Below are positions 16,757 to 26,998 of a DNA stretch of 64,000 bases, piece by piece (positions within the stretch are counted from its first letter, which is position 1; every line of letters begins with the position of its first letter). The notes beneath the pieces are model-generated. The model did no database searches and was not told where the DNA came from. It saw only the letters and a program-made list of their open reading frames with translations. The DNA is from Lentilactobacillus diolivorans DSM 14421 (GTDB lineage Bacteria; Bacillota; Bacilli; Lactobacillales; Lactobacillaceae), in assembly GCF_001434255.1 (NCBI RefSeq), contig NZ_AZEY01000098.1:91985-155984 (forward strand), written 5' to 3'. Position numbers and translations under genes: made by a program.

Positions 16757-18091
16757 TTATTTGATAAGATTTTCAGCATAGTACAGTTTGATTGTATCGC
16801 CGTACTTGGCATTAGCATTGGCTTGCTTAGTTTTATTAGCATCAAATTTCCAACTTGGCGTAACGAGTTGGCCGTTGGCGCTTACTTGATTGCCAGTTAA
16901 AGCGGCTAATCTTCCAGTCGTGAAGATGCTGTTATCAAACAACGTTGGTGCAATTGTAGCTTGGGTTGAACTGCTGAAGAGACCCTGTTCAGTTGTGGTT
17001 AATTGTGGATATGAATTTTCAACCAGTGCTGAATTTGGAATCGGATTACCTGTGTTTGAATCATAGTATGTCAGTTGTGATGCATACTTTTGAACCGCTT
17101 GATCAACATAAACCGAGTAGGTGCTGCCAACGGTAACATTGGTGTAAGGATGACTTGGATCTTGCGTCTTACTTACTGTATAGCCGGTAGGAACGTTCTT
17201 ATTGGCAACATCTTCAAGTTGAGTGGCATTGGTTAAGATATCAGTTAGTTTAGCACCATTAGTTAGCTTAGCGCCACTTCTCAAGTCACTGTTTTGGATA
17301 ATCCAGTTGTATGTTTGACCAACCTGTTGACCTGAAGCATTTAAATAATTAATTTGAACGCTATTATCTTTGGTAGGTGTCGTAGTTGGTGTCGTTGGCG
17401 TTATCGGTGTTGTACTTGTTGGTGCGGTCAGGCCGCCAGCAAATACCCAACCAGTAACCGCTGAATTGTTGTCATCTGTGACTTGATAATATAACCAACC
17501 TTCACGGGTTTTGGTTGCAGCACCGGTAATGGTAAAGGTATCGCCGGTTTTGTAGCCGCTCATATCAGCTGCCTGAGCTTTATACTGGCTCCACTTTGGA
17601 TTAACCCAGAGTGAATTCTTGGCGGCGTTCGTTAAAGTATATCCCTTGGTGATAGTTGGTAGACCAGCTTGGGTCATTGTGTTTGTGGATGAGATACCAC
17701 CGCCAAAGGTGTTTGTACTTTTGCCGCCGTAGATCCAGCCACGAAGATTACCATTGAAGGAGACAACCTTGTAATAAACAGAACCGCGGTTGGTTGTTGC
17801 GACCCGGTATGCCCGGAAATATTGTTGCGAACTATTTGAGCTGCCATATGATGATAAGGTCCCCTTACCAGCAATGACTCGGGCACCACGTAAGGTACCA
17901 GCTTTAGTATACAAAGCGTTGGTGCCGTTTGTCGCCACGTTGCGGGTGGTTGGGTCAGTTGTTAATGTTGAGTTCGAATTCACAGTTGCGTAAGTTTTGG
18001 CACTAGCGTTGGTTGCGGCAAAACCCGTTGCGGTAACCATGGAGAGTGCGGCCAAGCCAACGTAAAGTGACTTTTTTAAATTAGATTTCAT
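16757..18091 (-). CDS. S-layer-type secreted surface protein
   Basis: A 444-residue protein. The ATG at 18091 (MKSNLKKSLYVGLAALSMV) gives a typical signal peptide cleaved near NASA|KTYA; the upstream codons in frame lack a signal. Residues 35-260 contain repeated SH3-like/S-layer anchoring modules (YFRAYRVATTNRGSVYYKVV, RGWIYGGKS, then KTREGWLYYQV and GWVFAGG). I recognise this arrangement from S-layer proteins of L. kefiri/buchneri relatives. Residues 262-280 are a Thr/Pro linker. Residues 285-444 include MucBP-like beta-rich modules (INYLNASGQQVGQTY, LTYYDSNTGNPIP). It probably binds the wall and faces out. Its leader shares GATATGGGGGCA with the GH25 gene at 50219. Confidence 0.85.
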   Translation of the reverse strand: MKSNLKKSLYVGLAALSMVTATGFAATNASAKTYATVNSNSTLTTDPTTRNVATNGTNALYTKAGTLRGARVIAGKGTLSSYGSSNSSQQYFRAYRVATTNRGSVYYKVVSFNGNLRGWIYGGKSTNTFGGGISSTNTMTQAGLPTITKGYTLTNAAKNSLWVNPKWSQYKAQAADMSGYKTGDTFTITGAATKTREGWLYYQVTDDNNSAVTGWVFAGGLTAPTSTTPITPTTPTTTPTKDNSVQINYLNASGQQVGQTYNWIIQNSDLRSGAKLTNGAKLTDILTNATQLEDVANKNVPTGYTVSKTQDPSHPYTNVTVGSTYSVYVDQAVQKYASQLTYYDSNTGNPIPNSALVENSYPQLTTTEQGLFSSSTQATIAPTLFDNSIFTTGRLAALTGNQVSANGQLVTPSWKFDANKTKQANANAKYGDTIKLYYAENLIK

Positions 18092-18230
18092 ATTCTTTAT
18101 GCCCCCATATCTGATTTGCGCGATATTTCTATCACAACTCCAATGTAACACCAGGTAGAAACGAAGGCCTAATTTTAACACTGAGTTTAGCCAAATGGGC
18201 ATTTTCTTGGGATAATCTTAAGAAGTGTGA

Positions 18231-18292
18231 CAGATAAAAATCCGCTGGTCAACGAATTTCATAACTCGTTTAGATCAGCGGATTTTTATCTG
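18231..18292. terminator. Bidirectional terminator
   Basis: CAGATAAAAATCCGCTG and CAGCGGATTTTTATCTG are perfectly inverted around 28 bases. It ends the exporter transcript on the minus strand, just upstream of the S-layer-type gene. Confidence 0.85.
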
Positions 18293-18297
18293 ATTCA

Positions 18298-19728
18298 TTA
18301 AGCGTGGTTTTCTTTAATGGTTAATGACAGGCTAAGCGCCAAAATTGCAAATACTAATGGGAAAATGAGACCGACGTGGACACCGGTTGTAAAAGCAACC
18401 TGATGACTGGCGGTACTAGATAATTGTTGACCAAATGCCAGTAAACTAGTCGCGATCGCGGTGGCAATCGCACCAACAATTTGTTGAAAGGTATTCATAA
18501 TTGTGCTGCCGTCACTGGAAGTTCGTTGATCTAATGCACCGAGGCCAAACGTTTGGGCCGGCGACATCGATAGTGGGACACCGACCATCATAATGATGTG
18601 TGCCATGATGACATACCAAACCGGTGATGTCGAAGTGGCGAATAATAAGGCGATGATCCCAATAATGGTGATGCCAAATCCCAATGTGGTTAGTAATCGT
18701 GGGCTGACTGTATCAGAAGATCGACCGGCGATCGCGGAAACAATTGCGTTGACGATGCCACCAGGCAGCATGACAATTCCAGTTAACGCAACCGGGATGG
18801 CTAATCCATTTTGCCAGAACATTGGTAGAAGGTACATCGATGATAAAATGATCCCGAAGTCCAACATAACCAGAATGGCACCGGTCCGGAACTGTTTGTT
18901 GGCAAAAACTTTGAAGTTTAATATTGGCGTGGCTGATTTAACTTGGCGATGAATATACCAGCCAAGTAAAATAACCGCAACAACAAGGGTTCCCAGCACA
19001 CTGGGGGAAGTCCAGCCGGAGTCGCTGGCCAGGCTGACGCCAGTTACCAGGCCGCCAAATCCCAGTGTTGATAGTAAAATTGAAAAACTGTCAATTTTTG
19101 GTTTCGTAATGGTTCCGACGTTTGGCAGATATTTGAAAGCCAAAAAAAAGCCAATTAATAAAAATGGGACGAACAACCAAAAAATCCACTGCCATGAAAG
19201 GATTCCTAAGATCATTCCGGCCAAAGTCGGGCCAATGGCTGGGGCAAACATAATGACCAAGCCAATCATCCCCATTGCGGATCCTAATTTATAAGGTGGG
19301 AAAATTAAGGTTGCAACTGTGAACATTAACGGTAAAATCAAGCCGGTCGCAATTCCTTGAATCATTCGACCAATTAGCAGCATGCCAAAGCTGGGAGCCA
19401 GTGCAGAAATGGTGGCTCCAACCATGAAGTCAATTAAAGCGAATAGAATAATTTGACGAGTCGAGAAAATTCGGCTGAGTAGACTTGATAATGGCAAAAC
19501 AATTCCAATAATGAGCATGTAGCCAGTAACCAACCATTGGATAGTCCCAATATTGACGTGCAACTGAGTCATTAAGGTTGGCAGGGCGATGTTGAGGGAT
19601 GTTTCGCTGAGCATTCCCACAAAGCCACCAATCAGCATTCCCAGCATGGCCAGAAACGGGCGGGTAACCGGTTTGGCAGCTTGTTTTGGCTCTGCAGCTT
19701 CATCGGCTGTATTTAAAGATTTTTCCAT
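18298..19728 (-). CDS. DHA2-family multidrug MFS exporter (LmrB/EmrB-like)
   Basis: A 476-residue, about 14-segment membrane protein. SETSLNIALPTLM (about 42-54) is the DHA2 motif, and GRMIQGIATGLILPLMF is the antiporter motif region. The N-terminal 22 residues are polar and cytosolic (AAEPKQAAKPVTRP). AAGGAG lies 13 bases before the ATG. The far side is 640 bp of repeats and then a TetR gene facing away, so a regulator-exporter pair separated by repeat insertions is possible. The substrate is unknown. Confidence 0.92.
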   Translation of the reverse strand: MEKSLNTADEAAEPKQAAKPVTRPFLAMLGMLIGGFVGMLSETSLNIALPTLMTQLHVNIGTIQWLVTGYMLIIGIVLPLSSLLSRIFSTRQIILFALIDFMVGATISALAPSFGMLLIGRMIQGIATGLILPLMFTVATLIFPPYKLGSAMGMIGLVIMFAPAIGPTLAGMILGILSWQWIFWLFVPFLLIGFFLAFKYLPNVGTITKPKIDSFSILLSTLGFGGLVTGVSLASDSGWTSPSVLGTLVVAVILLGWYIHRQVKSATPILNFKVFANKQFRTGAILVMLDFGIILSSMYLLPMFWQNGLAIPVALTGIVMLPGGIVNAIVSAIAGRSSDTVSPRLLTTLGFGITIIGIIALLFATSTSPVWYVIMAHIIMMVGVPLSMSPAQTFGLGALDQRTSSDGSTIMNTFQQIVGAIATAIATSLLAFGQQLSSTASHQVAFTTGVHVGLIFPLVFAILALSLSLTIKENHA

Positions 19729-19825
19729 TTAAGTAATGACGCTCCTTTTCTGAAAACAATTCTGTAACGACAATTGATTACATTACCATAGTTGGGAGTT
19801 TTTCGTAAGTGTTTTCTGGTATAGA

Positions 19826-20180
19826 GTGTGACAGCAAGCGGTTAACTCCCAGAATATAAGCCCCTTAATCGAATAATCTGGGTCTGAATATTGGATTAAG
19901 GGGCTTATATGGCCGGGATCTGCTTTCTGTCGGCTCTTTCCATGCTTCAACGAGCAGGTAAGGATATTTAGACCACAAAAATCACGAAAACGCTATGGAA
20001 TCCTTTTTACATTTTGAAATCTTATTTGTAAAACCATTAAATAAGAATGTCGCTCAACCGTGGAAAGAGCCTTTCTGTCACACGTTTCAGCCAAGTAAAC
20101 AGGCCACCGAACATTCAAAGTTTGAATATTGAGTTAAGGGCTTATATGATTGGGAGATAGTCGTCCTTTGTCACCCATTT
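19826..20180. repeat. Intergenic repeat family B, copy 2, interrupted by a MITE
   Basis: The left arm GTGTGACAGCAAGCGGTTAA is followed by AGAATATAAGCCCCTTAATC; the complementary arm GATTAAGGGGCTTATATGGC leads into GGGATCTGCTTTCTGTC. The last few bases of the right arm are displaced 148 bases downstream by the insertion at 19932-20071. A further half-unit follows (GAGTTAAGGGCTTATATGAT near 20130). The block fills the gap between a DHA2 exporter and a TetR gene; no gene is seen in it. Confidence 0.85.
19932..20071. mobile_element. 140-bp MITE-like element with terminal inverted repeats
   Basis: The left end reads GGCTCTTTCCATGCTTCAAC and the right end, on the other strand, GGCTCTTTCCACGGTTGAGC, giving imperfect inverted ends. 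The octamer TTTCTGTC flanks both sides (19924-19931 and 20072-20079), a target-site duplication. There is no ORF, so it must be moved by another element's transposase. An 8-bp duplication and GGCTCTT-type ends recall the ISL3 family, which is inference. Joining the flanks recreates the sequence seen uninterrupted in repeat B at 22,990-23,005. Confidence 0.82.
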
Positions 20181-20366
20181 CAGCGCTGTAACTTGGGGAA
20201 CATGGAGATTTCAAAATTAAAAGCTTTGCCGATTAAGGGCTACACGTGGCAGTTTCAATTAATAAAAAATTTGATTGAAAAAATGATTACGCCAAAAAAT
20301 CCTTTTTATCCTGTCATAATTGCCGGCTATAATATAGGTAAATATCCAACTCAGGGAGGGATGCAG

Positions 20367-20939
20367 ATGGCTAAACAAGCGACGAAATGGAAACTGGCTG
20401 AAACGTTAAAAACAATGATGTTAACGACGTCCGTTGACCATATCACGATTGAAATGCTGACAAAAAAGGCGAAGCTGACCCGAAATACGTTTTATTATCA
20501 TTTTGATGATATCTATTCATTGCTAGAGTGGATTTATAAGCAGGAATTATTGGCAAACATTGAAGCTTATACAAAGATTGAGGATTGGAAAATTGCCTAT
20601 CGATTGATTCTTGATTACATTGAAGATAACCAACAATTTTGTCTGGAAACATTTCGTTCGGTTGCCCGTGATCTGCTTGAAAACTTTTTGTATTCAGTTG
20701 CCCGTGATTTAGTGAAAAAAGTGATTGTTCATTCTCAGTTGACGGTTTCACCCAAGCTTCAAAAGTCGATTACCAATTTCTATGGATGGGCGTTGGTGAT
20801 GCAAGTTGTTCAGTGGTTGGCCAATGGTTTGAAGGAGCCTAAGGGGGCAGTTGTCTTACGGGCAGAAATTATGCTAACCGGTGGAATCGAAAACGCGATT
20901 CAAAATGGTCGTCAATTCCCTGATTTTGGGCAAAGTTAA
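20367..20939 (+). CDS. TetR/AcrR-family regulator (DhaS-like)
   Basis: The ATG at 20367 (MAKQATKWKLAETL) lies six bases after GGGAGGG, so the 58 extra upstream codons are excluded; the protein is 190 residues. The helix-turn-helix is at about 22-50 (VDHITIEMLTKKAKLTRNTFYYHFDDIYSLLEW), a pattern close to TetR regulators with a DhaS-like C-terminal domain. It precedes the 43-residue peptide gene and oleate hydratase on the same strand by about 110 bases. It may sense fatty acids and control that operon, or control the exporter at 18298. Both are inferences. Confidence 0.88.
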   Translation: MAKQATKWKLAETLKTMMLTTSVDHITIEMLTKKAKLTRNTFYYHFDDIYSLLEWIYKQELLANIEAYTKIEDWKIAYRLILDYIEDNQQFCLETFRSVARDLLENFLYSVARDLVKKVIVHSQLTVSPKLQKSITNFYGWALVMQVVQWLANGLKEPKGAVVLRAEIMLTGGIENAIQNGRQFPDFGQS

Positions 20940-21047
20940 CCAATTGACCATTTATTTTCGATTGGAAACCTTTACAATGATAGGTAGAACAAATTAGTAA
21001 CATTTAAAACGATGACTGCAAGGCGTCATGTTTGAGGAGGCTTTCCG

Positions 21048-21179
21048 ATGAAACATAAAAAATTAGTTGTTACCGGTGTGGGAGTTATCATGCTGGGCGT
21101 TTATTTCTTAAAATCAATTGGCTGGTTTGAAAATGATGCTCATTTATACGATCAGTTTGAAGATTCCGATAATCGATAA
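21048..21179 (+). CDS. 43-residue membrane peptide in the oleate hydratase operon
   Basis: ATG at 21048 has GAGGAGG nine bases upstream. The peptide MKHKKLVVTGVGVIM and so on has a basic start, one membrane segment (about 6-22) and an acidic tail (HLYDQFEDSDNR). It stops 14 bases before the oleate hydratase ATG, so they are very likely co-transcribed. No known family. It could be a small accessory or membrane-targeting peptide for the fatty-acid enzyme, by position only. Confidence 0.65.
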   Translation: MKHKKLVVTGVGVIMLGVYFLKSIGWFENDAHLYDQFEDSDNR

Positions 21180-21193
21180 GGAGGAGTTCACAT

Positions 21194-22888
21194 ATGACAA
21201 AAAGTAAAGCCATTATGATTGGTGCCGGTCTGGCAAATATGGCTGCCGCTGTTTACTTAATTCAAGAAGGTCATTGGCAGGGTAATCAAATCACCTTTTA
21301 TTCAATTGATGATCATGGTTCCAATGATGGTTCGGCTGCCGATGAAGCTGCTGACGAATATTGGAACAAGAATCATCCCTTAGATAATACAAAAGGGTTT
21401 ATTGCTCGTGGTGGTCGGATGCTTAATTACCGGACATACGTTGATTTGATGGATCTGTTGGATCGGGTACCATCAGCTACTGAACCGGCAATGACGGCCG
21501 CTGAAGATACTCGTGATTTTGATGCCCATCACCGGACCTTTGATAAAGCCCGGTTGATGGAAGGCGGCAAGGGCATTATTGACGGCGGTAAGTTGGGTCT
21601 CAACAACAAGGATCGTTGGTACCTGACGAAACTAATTCTGATGCCGGATTCTAAGGAAGAAGAACTTGATAACGTCACGATTGCTGATTATTTCAAAGAA
21701 GATCAACATATCTTCCAAACTAATTTCTGGTATATGTGGGAAACAACCTTTGCTTTTCGAACTCAGAGTTCAGCTCAAGAGTTACGTCGATATATGCACC
21801 AAATGATCTATGAATTTACTCAAATTGAGCATTTGGTTGGGGTTAACCGAACCCGATATAATCAGTATGAGAGTATGATGCTGCCGCTAATTAACTATTT
21901 GAAAGAGCAGGGCGTCAATATTGTTTTGAACCGACGAGTAACGGATTTTGAATTTAAGGACACGCCAATGCAGGATCAAATTACTGTTACTGGCTTAAAA
22001 ATGACAAATACTGAAACAGATGAAGTCGAACATGTCGATGTTGATGATGACACCGCCGTTATCTTCACCAATGGGTCAATTACTGATTCTGCAACGTTAG
22101 GTGATTATAATACGCCTGCTGCGGAAAATATGGATTATGGGGCCGCTGCCAGTTTATGGAAGAAAGCAACCGATCGTTTCTACAACTTGGGCAATCCTGA
22201 TAAGTTCTTCGCGGATCGGGATGCCAGCGAATGGGTTAGTTTCACATTAACCACCAAGAATCATACGTTGTTAAATGAAATTACCCGAATCACAACGCAG
22301 GTTCCTGGGAATGCGTTAAATTCGTTCTTATCAACATCTCCAATTACGCCGTTAGGTAACAAGGATGTCAATATGTCGATTGTGGTTCATCATCAACCAC
22401 ATTTTACAACCCAAAAGCCAAATGAATCGGTAATCTGGGGGTATTTCTTGTATCCACGCCGTCGGGGCGAATTTGTTGAAAAACCGTATATTGAAATGAC
22501 GGGTAAAGAAATGGCCGAGGAGTTAATTGGCCAATTATCCAAGGTTGATCCAGGTCCGGGTAATATTATGGATAAAAAGCAGGAAATTTTGGATAGTATT
22601 ATCAATAATATTCCGTCATATATGCCATATGCGTCCGCTCTATTTAATAATCGGGCAAAGGCAGATCGCCCGTTGGTCATTCCGGCTCATTCAACAAACC
22701 TAGCCTTCACGGGTGAATTTGCGGAACAGCCATATCAAATGGTCTTCACGGAGCAGAGTGCGGTTCGATCCGGTGAAATTGCCGCATATCACTTTGCGGG
22801 CATCCCAATGTCTAAGTTAGTGAAAAATCCAAGGTACGATAAGGATCCAAAGACATTAGCGAGAGCAACGCGGAAGATGTTTAGGTAA
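21194..22888 (+). CDS. ohyA: Oleate hydratase (10-hydroxy fatty-acid forming; MCRA family)
   Basis: A 564-residue FAD-binding protein of the 67-kDa myosin-cross-reactive-antigen family. The N-terminal Rossmann motif is IGAGLANMAAAVYLIQEG (residues 9-26), and later family segments include ARGGRMLNYRTYVDLMDLL and the C-terminal TGEFAEQPYQMVFTEQS. Members add water to the cis-9 double bond of oleic or linoleic acid, which detoxifies free unsaturated fatty acids, and work at the membrane face. The start follows AAGGAGGAG. A MFS exporter follows after a repeat block. Length fits the lactobacillus enzymes. Confidence 0.95.
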   Translation: MTKSKAIMIGAGLANMAAAVYLIQEGHWQGNQITFYSIDDHGSNDGSAADEAADEYWNKNHPLDNTKGFIARGGRMLNYRTYVDLMDLLDRVPSATEPAMTAAEDTRDFDAHHRTFDKARLMEGGKGIIDGGKLGLNNKDRWYLTKLILMPDSKEEELDNVTIADYFKEDQHIFQTNFWYMWETTFAFRTQSSAQELRRYMHQMIYEFTQIEHLVGVNRTRYNQYESMMLPLINYLKEQGVNIVLNRRVTDFEFKDTPMQDQITVTGLKMTNTETDEVEHVDVDDDTAVIFTNGSITDSATLGDYNTPAAENMDYGAAASLWKKATDRFYNLGNPDKFFADRDASEWVSFTLTTKNHTLLNEITRITTQVPGNALNSFLSTSPITPLGNKDVNMSIVVHHQPHFTTQKPNESVIWGYFLYPRRRGEFVEKPYIEMTGKEMAEELIGQLSKVDPGPGNIMDKKQEILDSIINNIPSYMPYASALFNNRAKADRPLVIPAHSTNLAFTGEFAEQPYQMVFTEQSAVRSGEIAAYHFAGIPMSKLVKNPRYDKDPKTLARATRKMFR

Positions 22889-22892
22889 CAGA

Positions 22893-23115
22893 GTGTGACA
22901 GAAAGCGGTTAGATCCCAGAATATAAAGCCCCTCAACCGGATACCCAGAACTTAGGGTATCCGGTTGAGGGGCTTTATATGGCCGGGATCTGCTTTCAGT
23001 CACACGTTTTGACTAGGTAAAAAAAGATATCCCAGAACTTGGGGTATCGGGCCGAATGGCTTTATATGGTCGGGATCTGCTTGTGGTCACACGTTTTAGC
23101 CGGGTAAAAAAGGAT
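22893..23115. repeat. Intergenic repeat family B, copy 3 (intact hairpin plus half-unit)
   Basis: GTGTGACAGAAAGCGG pairs with GCTTTCAGTCACAC at 22893-23005. Inside, AAAGCCCCTCAACCGGATAC pairs with GTATCCGGTTGAGGGGCTTT. A half-unit follows (GGCTTTATATGGTCGGGATC near 23059, then GGTCACACGTTTTAGC). The hairpin directly follows oleate hydratase and could act as its terminator. The junction CTTTCAGTCACACG is the empty-site counterpart of the MITE at 19932. Confidence 0.88.
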
Positions 23116-23292
23116 ATGCAAAACTAGGAGCACTCAGCCAAGAGTTATCTTCCAAAACATGTCCTTATTCAGCAAAAATTAGTGCTTAATTTTTAAGACT
23201 TTCCAATTTAGCCTGAACAAATCGAAACTAATCTTCTCCTAAATCTTCAGTTTCGTGTTATAAATGTGGGTGAAAAGAAGGGGGAGTTCATT

Positions 23293-24726
23293 ATGGCTGA
23301 GAGTAGAGGGAAAAATCTTTCTGTGATTGGCGTGCTGGGGATGTTTTCATTTCTAACAGCACTTTCAGGTTCGAGTACAAGTTTAGCAATTCCCAAAATT
23401 GCGGTTACGATGGACGTATCGAGTAGTGCTGCTACCTGGGTTGTTCAAACCGGATTAATTACAACTGCCATTTTATTAGTTATGTTTGGTCATTTAGGTG
23501 ATATTTTATCCAAAAATTGTGTCTTTTTAGCCGGTGGTTCTATTTTTGTTCTTGGTGCTGCGATAACTGGGCTTGCACCAAGTTTTGTTATTTTGCTATT
23601 TGGCCGAGTGATCGAAGCGATTGGATCGGCGATGATTATGGCCAATTCGATGGGGATTGTGACGCAATACTTTCCAAACGACCGGCGTGCTGAAGCATTG
23701 GCAATGATCTCAATGTTTATTTCGGTGGGATCAATATCCGGTCCAGGGATTGGCGACTTCATTATGTCAATTTCGAGTTGGCGATGGATTTATCTATTTA
23801 ACGTGCCATTCGGCCTGTTTGTCTTATGGCTGGGATTCAAATTTTTGCCCATTCCAAGAGAAACTTGGTCAAATATTCTAAAGGTAACCAAGGGAGCTAA
23901 TTGGACTGGCCAAAATCTGTTTACAATTGGTATTATCTTATTTTTCTTGAGTGGTACTTTTTTCCAAAGTGGTAGATCCGGGCTGCTGATGGGGTTAGGA
24001 TTCTTCGTGGTTGGTGGTGCAATTACGATTTACTCGTTTTTCCAAGATGACAAGGCAAATTTGCCATGGATTGCCCCCGAAGTGATTCGAAACTGGGGGT
24101 TTATGACGTCAATTTTAGCGCTGATGCTGGTCATGCTGGTAAATGCAATTTCAAATATCCTGTTGCCATTTTATTTCCAAAGCTTCAATGGGATGACGCC
24201 TTTTACCAGTGGTCTGATTATTATGTTGCAATCCGTTGCGATGCTGGTTACGACGCCTTTTACCGGTTTCCTGGCCGATCGAATTAATCGTGAACTAATG
24301 ACCGTCATTGGGCTGGCAGTGTTGATGATTTCTCAAATCGGTTACGCACTGTTTCCGGAAGGGTTGAACATGTATCGTATTATTCCCGCAATTTTATTAA
24401 ATGGGATTGGCATGTCAATTTTCTTATCACCCAACAATGCCTTAACAATGGGAATGGTTGATAAAAAATTAGCCGGGGTTGCTGGCTCATTTAACTCATT
24501 TGCCCGGACACTGGGGTTGACGATCGGGATTAGTTTTGGCTCCGCAATCCTGTTCTTCCAGCTTCCAGGAGTTGGTCGAATTACGTCAACTTTAGGTAAT
24601 CGGTTTATGCAGGCTTTCACCAATGTCTTCTGGGTTGCAACGACGGTTTCCGCGATTGCATTGGTCATTGTTTTAGTAAGATATCTGAGTTCGAAACGTC
24701 ATCCCGAGAAAGCTGTCAACCAGTAG
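23293..24726 (+). CDS. DHA2-type MFS transporter
   Basis: The ATG at 23293 (MAESRGKNLSVIGV) follows GGGGGAG at good spacing; upstream in-frame codons lack a site. The 477-residue protein has about 14 membrane segments. SSTSLAIPKIAVTM (about 26-39) takes the place of the usual DHA2 D1 motif, and GRVIEAIGSAMIMANSMGI corresponds to the antiporter motif. Its place after oleate hydratase might suggest export of fatty-acid derivatives, but the repeat block separates them and the substrate is not readable. Confidence 0.9.
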   Translation: MAESRGKNLSVIGVLGMFSFLTALSGSSTSLAIPKIAVTMDVSSSAATWVVQTGLITTAILLVMFGHLGDILSKNCVFLAGGSIFVLGAAITGLAPSFVILLFGRVIEAIGSAMIMANSMGIVTQYFPNDRRAEALAMISMFISVGSISGPGIGDFIMSISSWRWIYLFNVPFGLFVLWLGFKFLPIPRETWSNILKVTKGANWTGQNLFTIGIILFFLSGTFFQSGRSGLLMGLGFFVVGGAITIYSFFQDDKANLPWIAPEVIRNWGFMTSILALMLVMLVNAISNILLPFYFQSFNGMTPFTSGLIIMLQSVAMLVTTPFTGFLADRINRELMTVIGLAVLMISQIGYALFPEGLNMYRIIPAILLNGIGMSIFLSPNNALTMGMVDKKLAGVAGSFNSFARTLGLTIGISFGSAILFFQLPGVGRITSTLGNRFMQAFTNVFWVATTVSAIALVIVLVRYLSSKRHPEKAVNQ

Positions 24727-24872
24727 CAACTGTATCCAAGTTACAGCGGTTATTAGTTCGTTGAGAAAATTATTATTAACGCTTGATTAACGTCAGCTTT
24801 GCGAGTAAATTAGTCGTTAAAACATTATTTAGATTGATACTATTTTTGGACGATTAGAGGTTGAATTAAGCA

Positions 24873-25034
24873 GTGACAATTTATCAGAAAATTTTCGCAA
24901 TTTGGGTGATTCTTTTGGTAGGTTTGCTTTATGCAATTGTTCGAAAAAATAAAACGCAAATTGCTTTTTGTGCAGTGGCGTGGGTTGGCTTTACATTATC
25001 CACGTTTGCTGGGGTTGTGTTGGTGTTAAAATAG
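24873..25034 (+). CDS. Small membrane protein (53 aa)
   Basis: GTG at 24873 begins MTIYQKIFAIWVILL and so on, preceded by GAGG at 12 bases. Two hydrophobic segments (about 7-23 and 29-52) are joined by a basic loop RKNKTQ, an ordinary two-helix topology. It ends just before a strong terminator, supporting a real transcript. It may be co-transcribed with the exporter 146 bases upstream. No family is recognised. Confidence 0.5.
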   Translation: MTIYQKIFAIWVILLVGLLYAIVRKNKTQIAFCAVAWVGFTLSTFAGVVLVLK

Positions 25035-25068
25035 TTTTTGAATACACACAGTCATCGTAATCAAGTTG

Positions 25069-25116
25069 ATCGGCCGCCGAAGATTATTGAAAGATGATCT
25101 TTGGCGGCCGATTTTT
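25069..25116 (+). terminator. Strong terminator before gdhA
   Basis: ATCGGCCGCCGAAGATTA is inverted against GATGATCTTTGGCGGCCGAT and followed by TTTTTG. Confidence 0.88.
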
Positions 25117-25264
25117 GATGTAAATGGAATGATTGTTTTTAATCCGATGTTATTTTACGTGTGTTTCAATCAAAGGATATATTATGTTTCAATTTGCCTT
25201 TGGAGATAGTTTTGATATGTTTAGTAAAAAATTCATAAAGTGAGAAGATTTTTCATAATAATTC

Positions 25265-25300
25265 TGATAATATAGATAACATACCGACGTAAGTTATCTT
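25265..25300 (+). promoter_or_regulatory. Inverted repeat in the gdhA leader region
   Basis: AGATAAC and GTTATCT are inverted around ATACCGACGTAA about 60-85 bases before the gdhA start. It may be an operator or leader hairpin; function is unknown. Confidence 0.3.
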
Positions 25301-25326
25301 TAGTAAGCTGTATGTTGGTCTGTTGA

Positions 25327-26703
<1,377 letters not shown>

Positions 26704-26718
26704 GCTAACCATTAAAAA

Positions 26719-26762
26719 TCATTTAGACGCCTCAAGCTCGCGTTTGGATGATTTTTTATTTT
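26719..26762 (+). terminator. Terminator after gdhA
   Basis: ATCATTTAGACGC is paired imperfectly with GCGTTTGGATGAT, followed by TTTTTATTTT. Confidence 0.7.
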
Positions 26763-26998
26763 GGCAGTAAATGTGATGTTTTATGTCATCCAAGGCATTA
26801 AATGTATTAATATTTTAAAAGGTGAATAAAAAAATAGCTAAAATTAGAGAAACACTCATAAGAATTGTTATTACAAGTGTTTGTTTGATAAAAAAACGTC
26901 ATTTATATAGTAAAAAAGTAAATAAAAAAATGATTTCACTTCCTATAAGGCTGATATAATGCTATATTTTATAAAACGACTTTTAAGGAGTGGGTATT

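Noticed and set aside
20193..20366. Longer N-terminus for the TetR-like protein at 20367
   Set aside because: The extra 58 residues lack family resemblance, and a strong ribosome site sits just before 20367.
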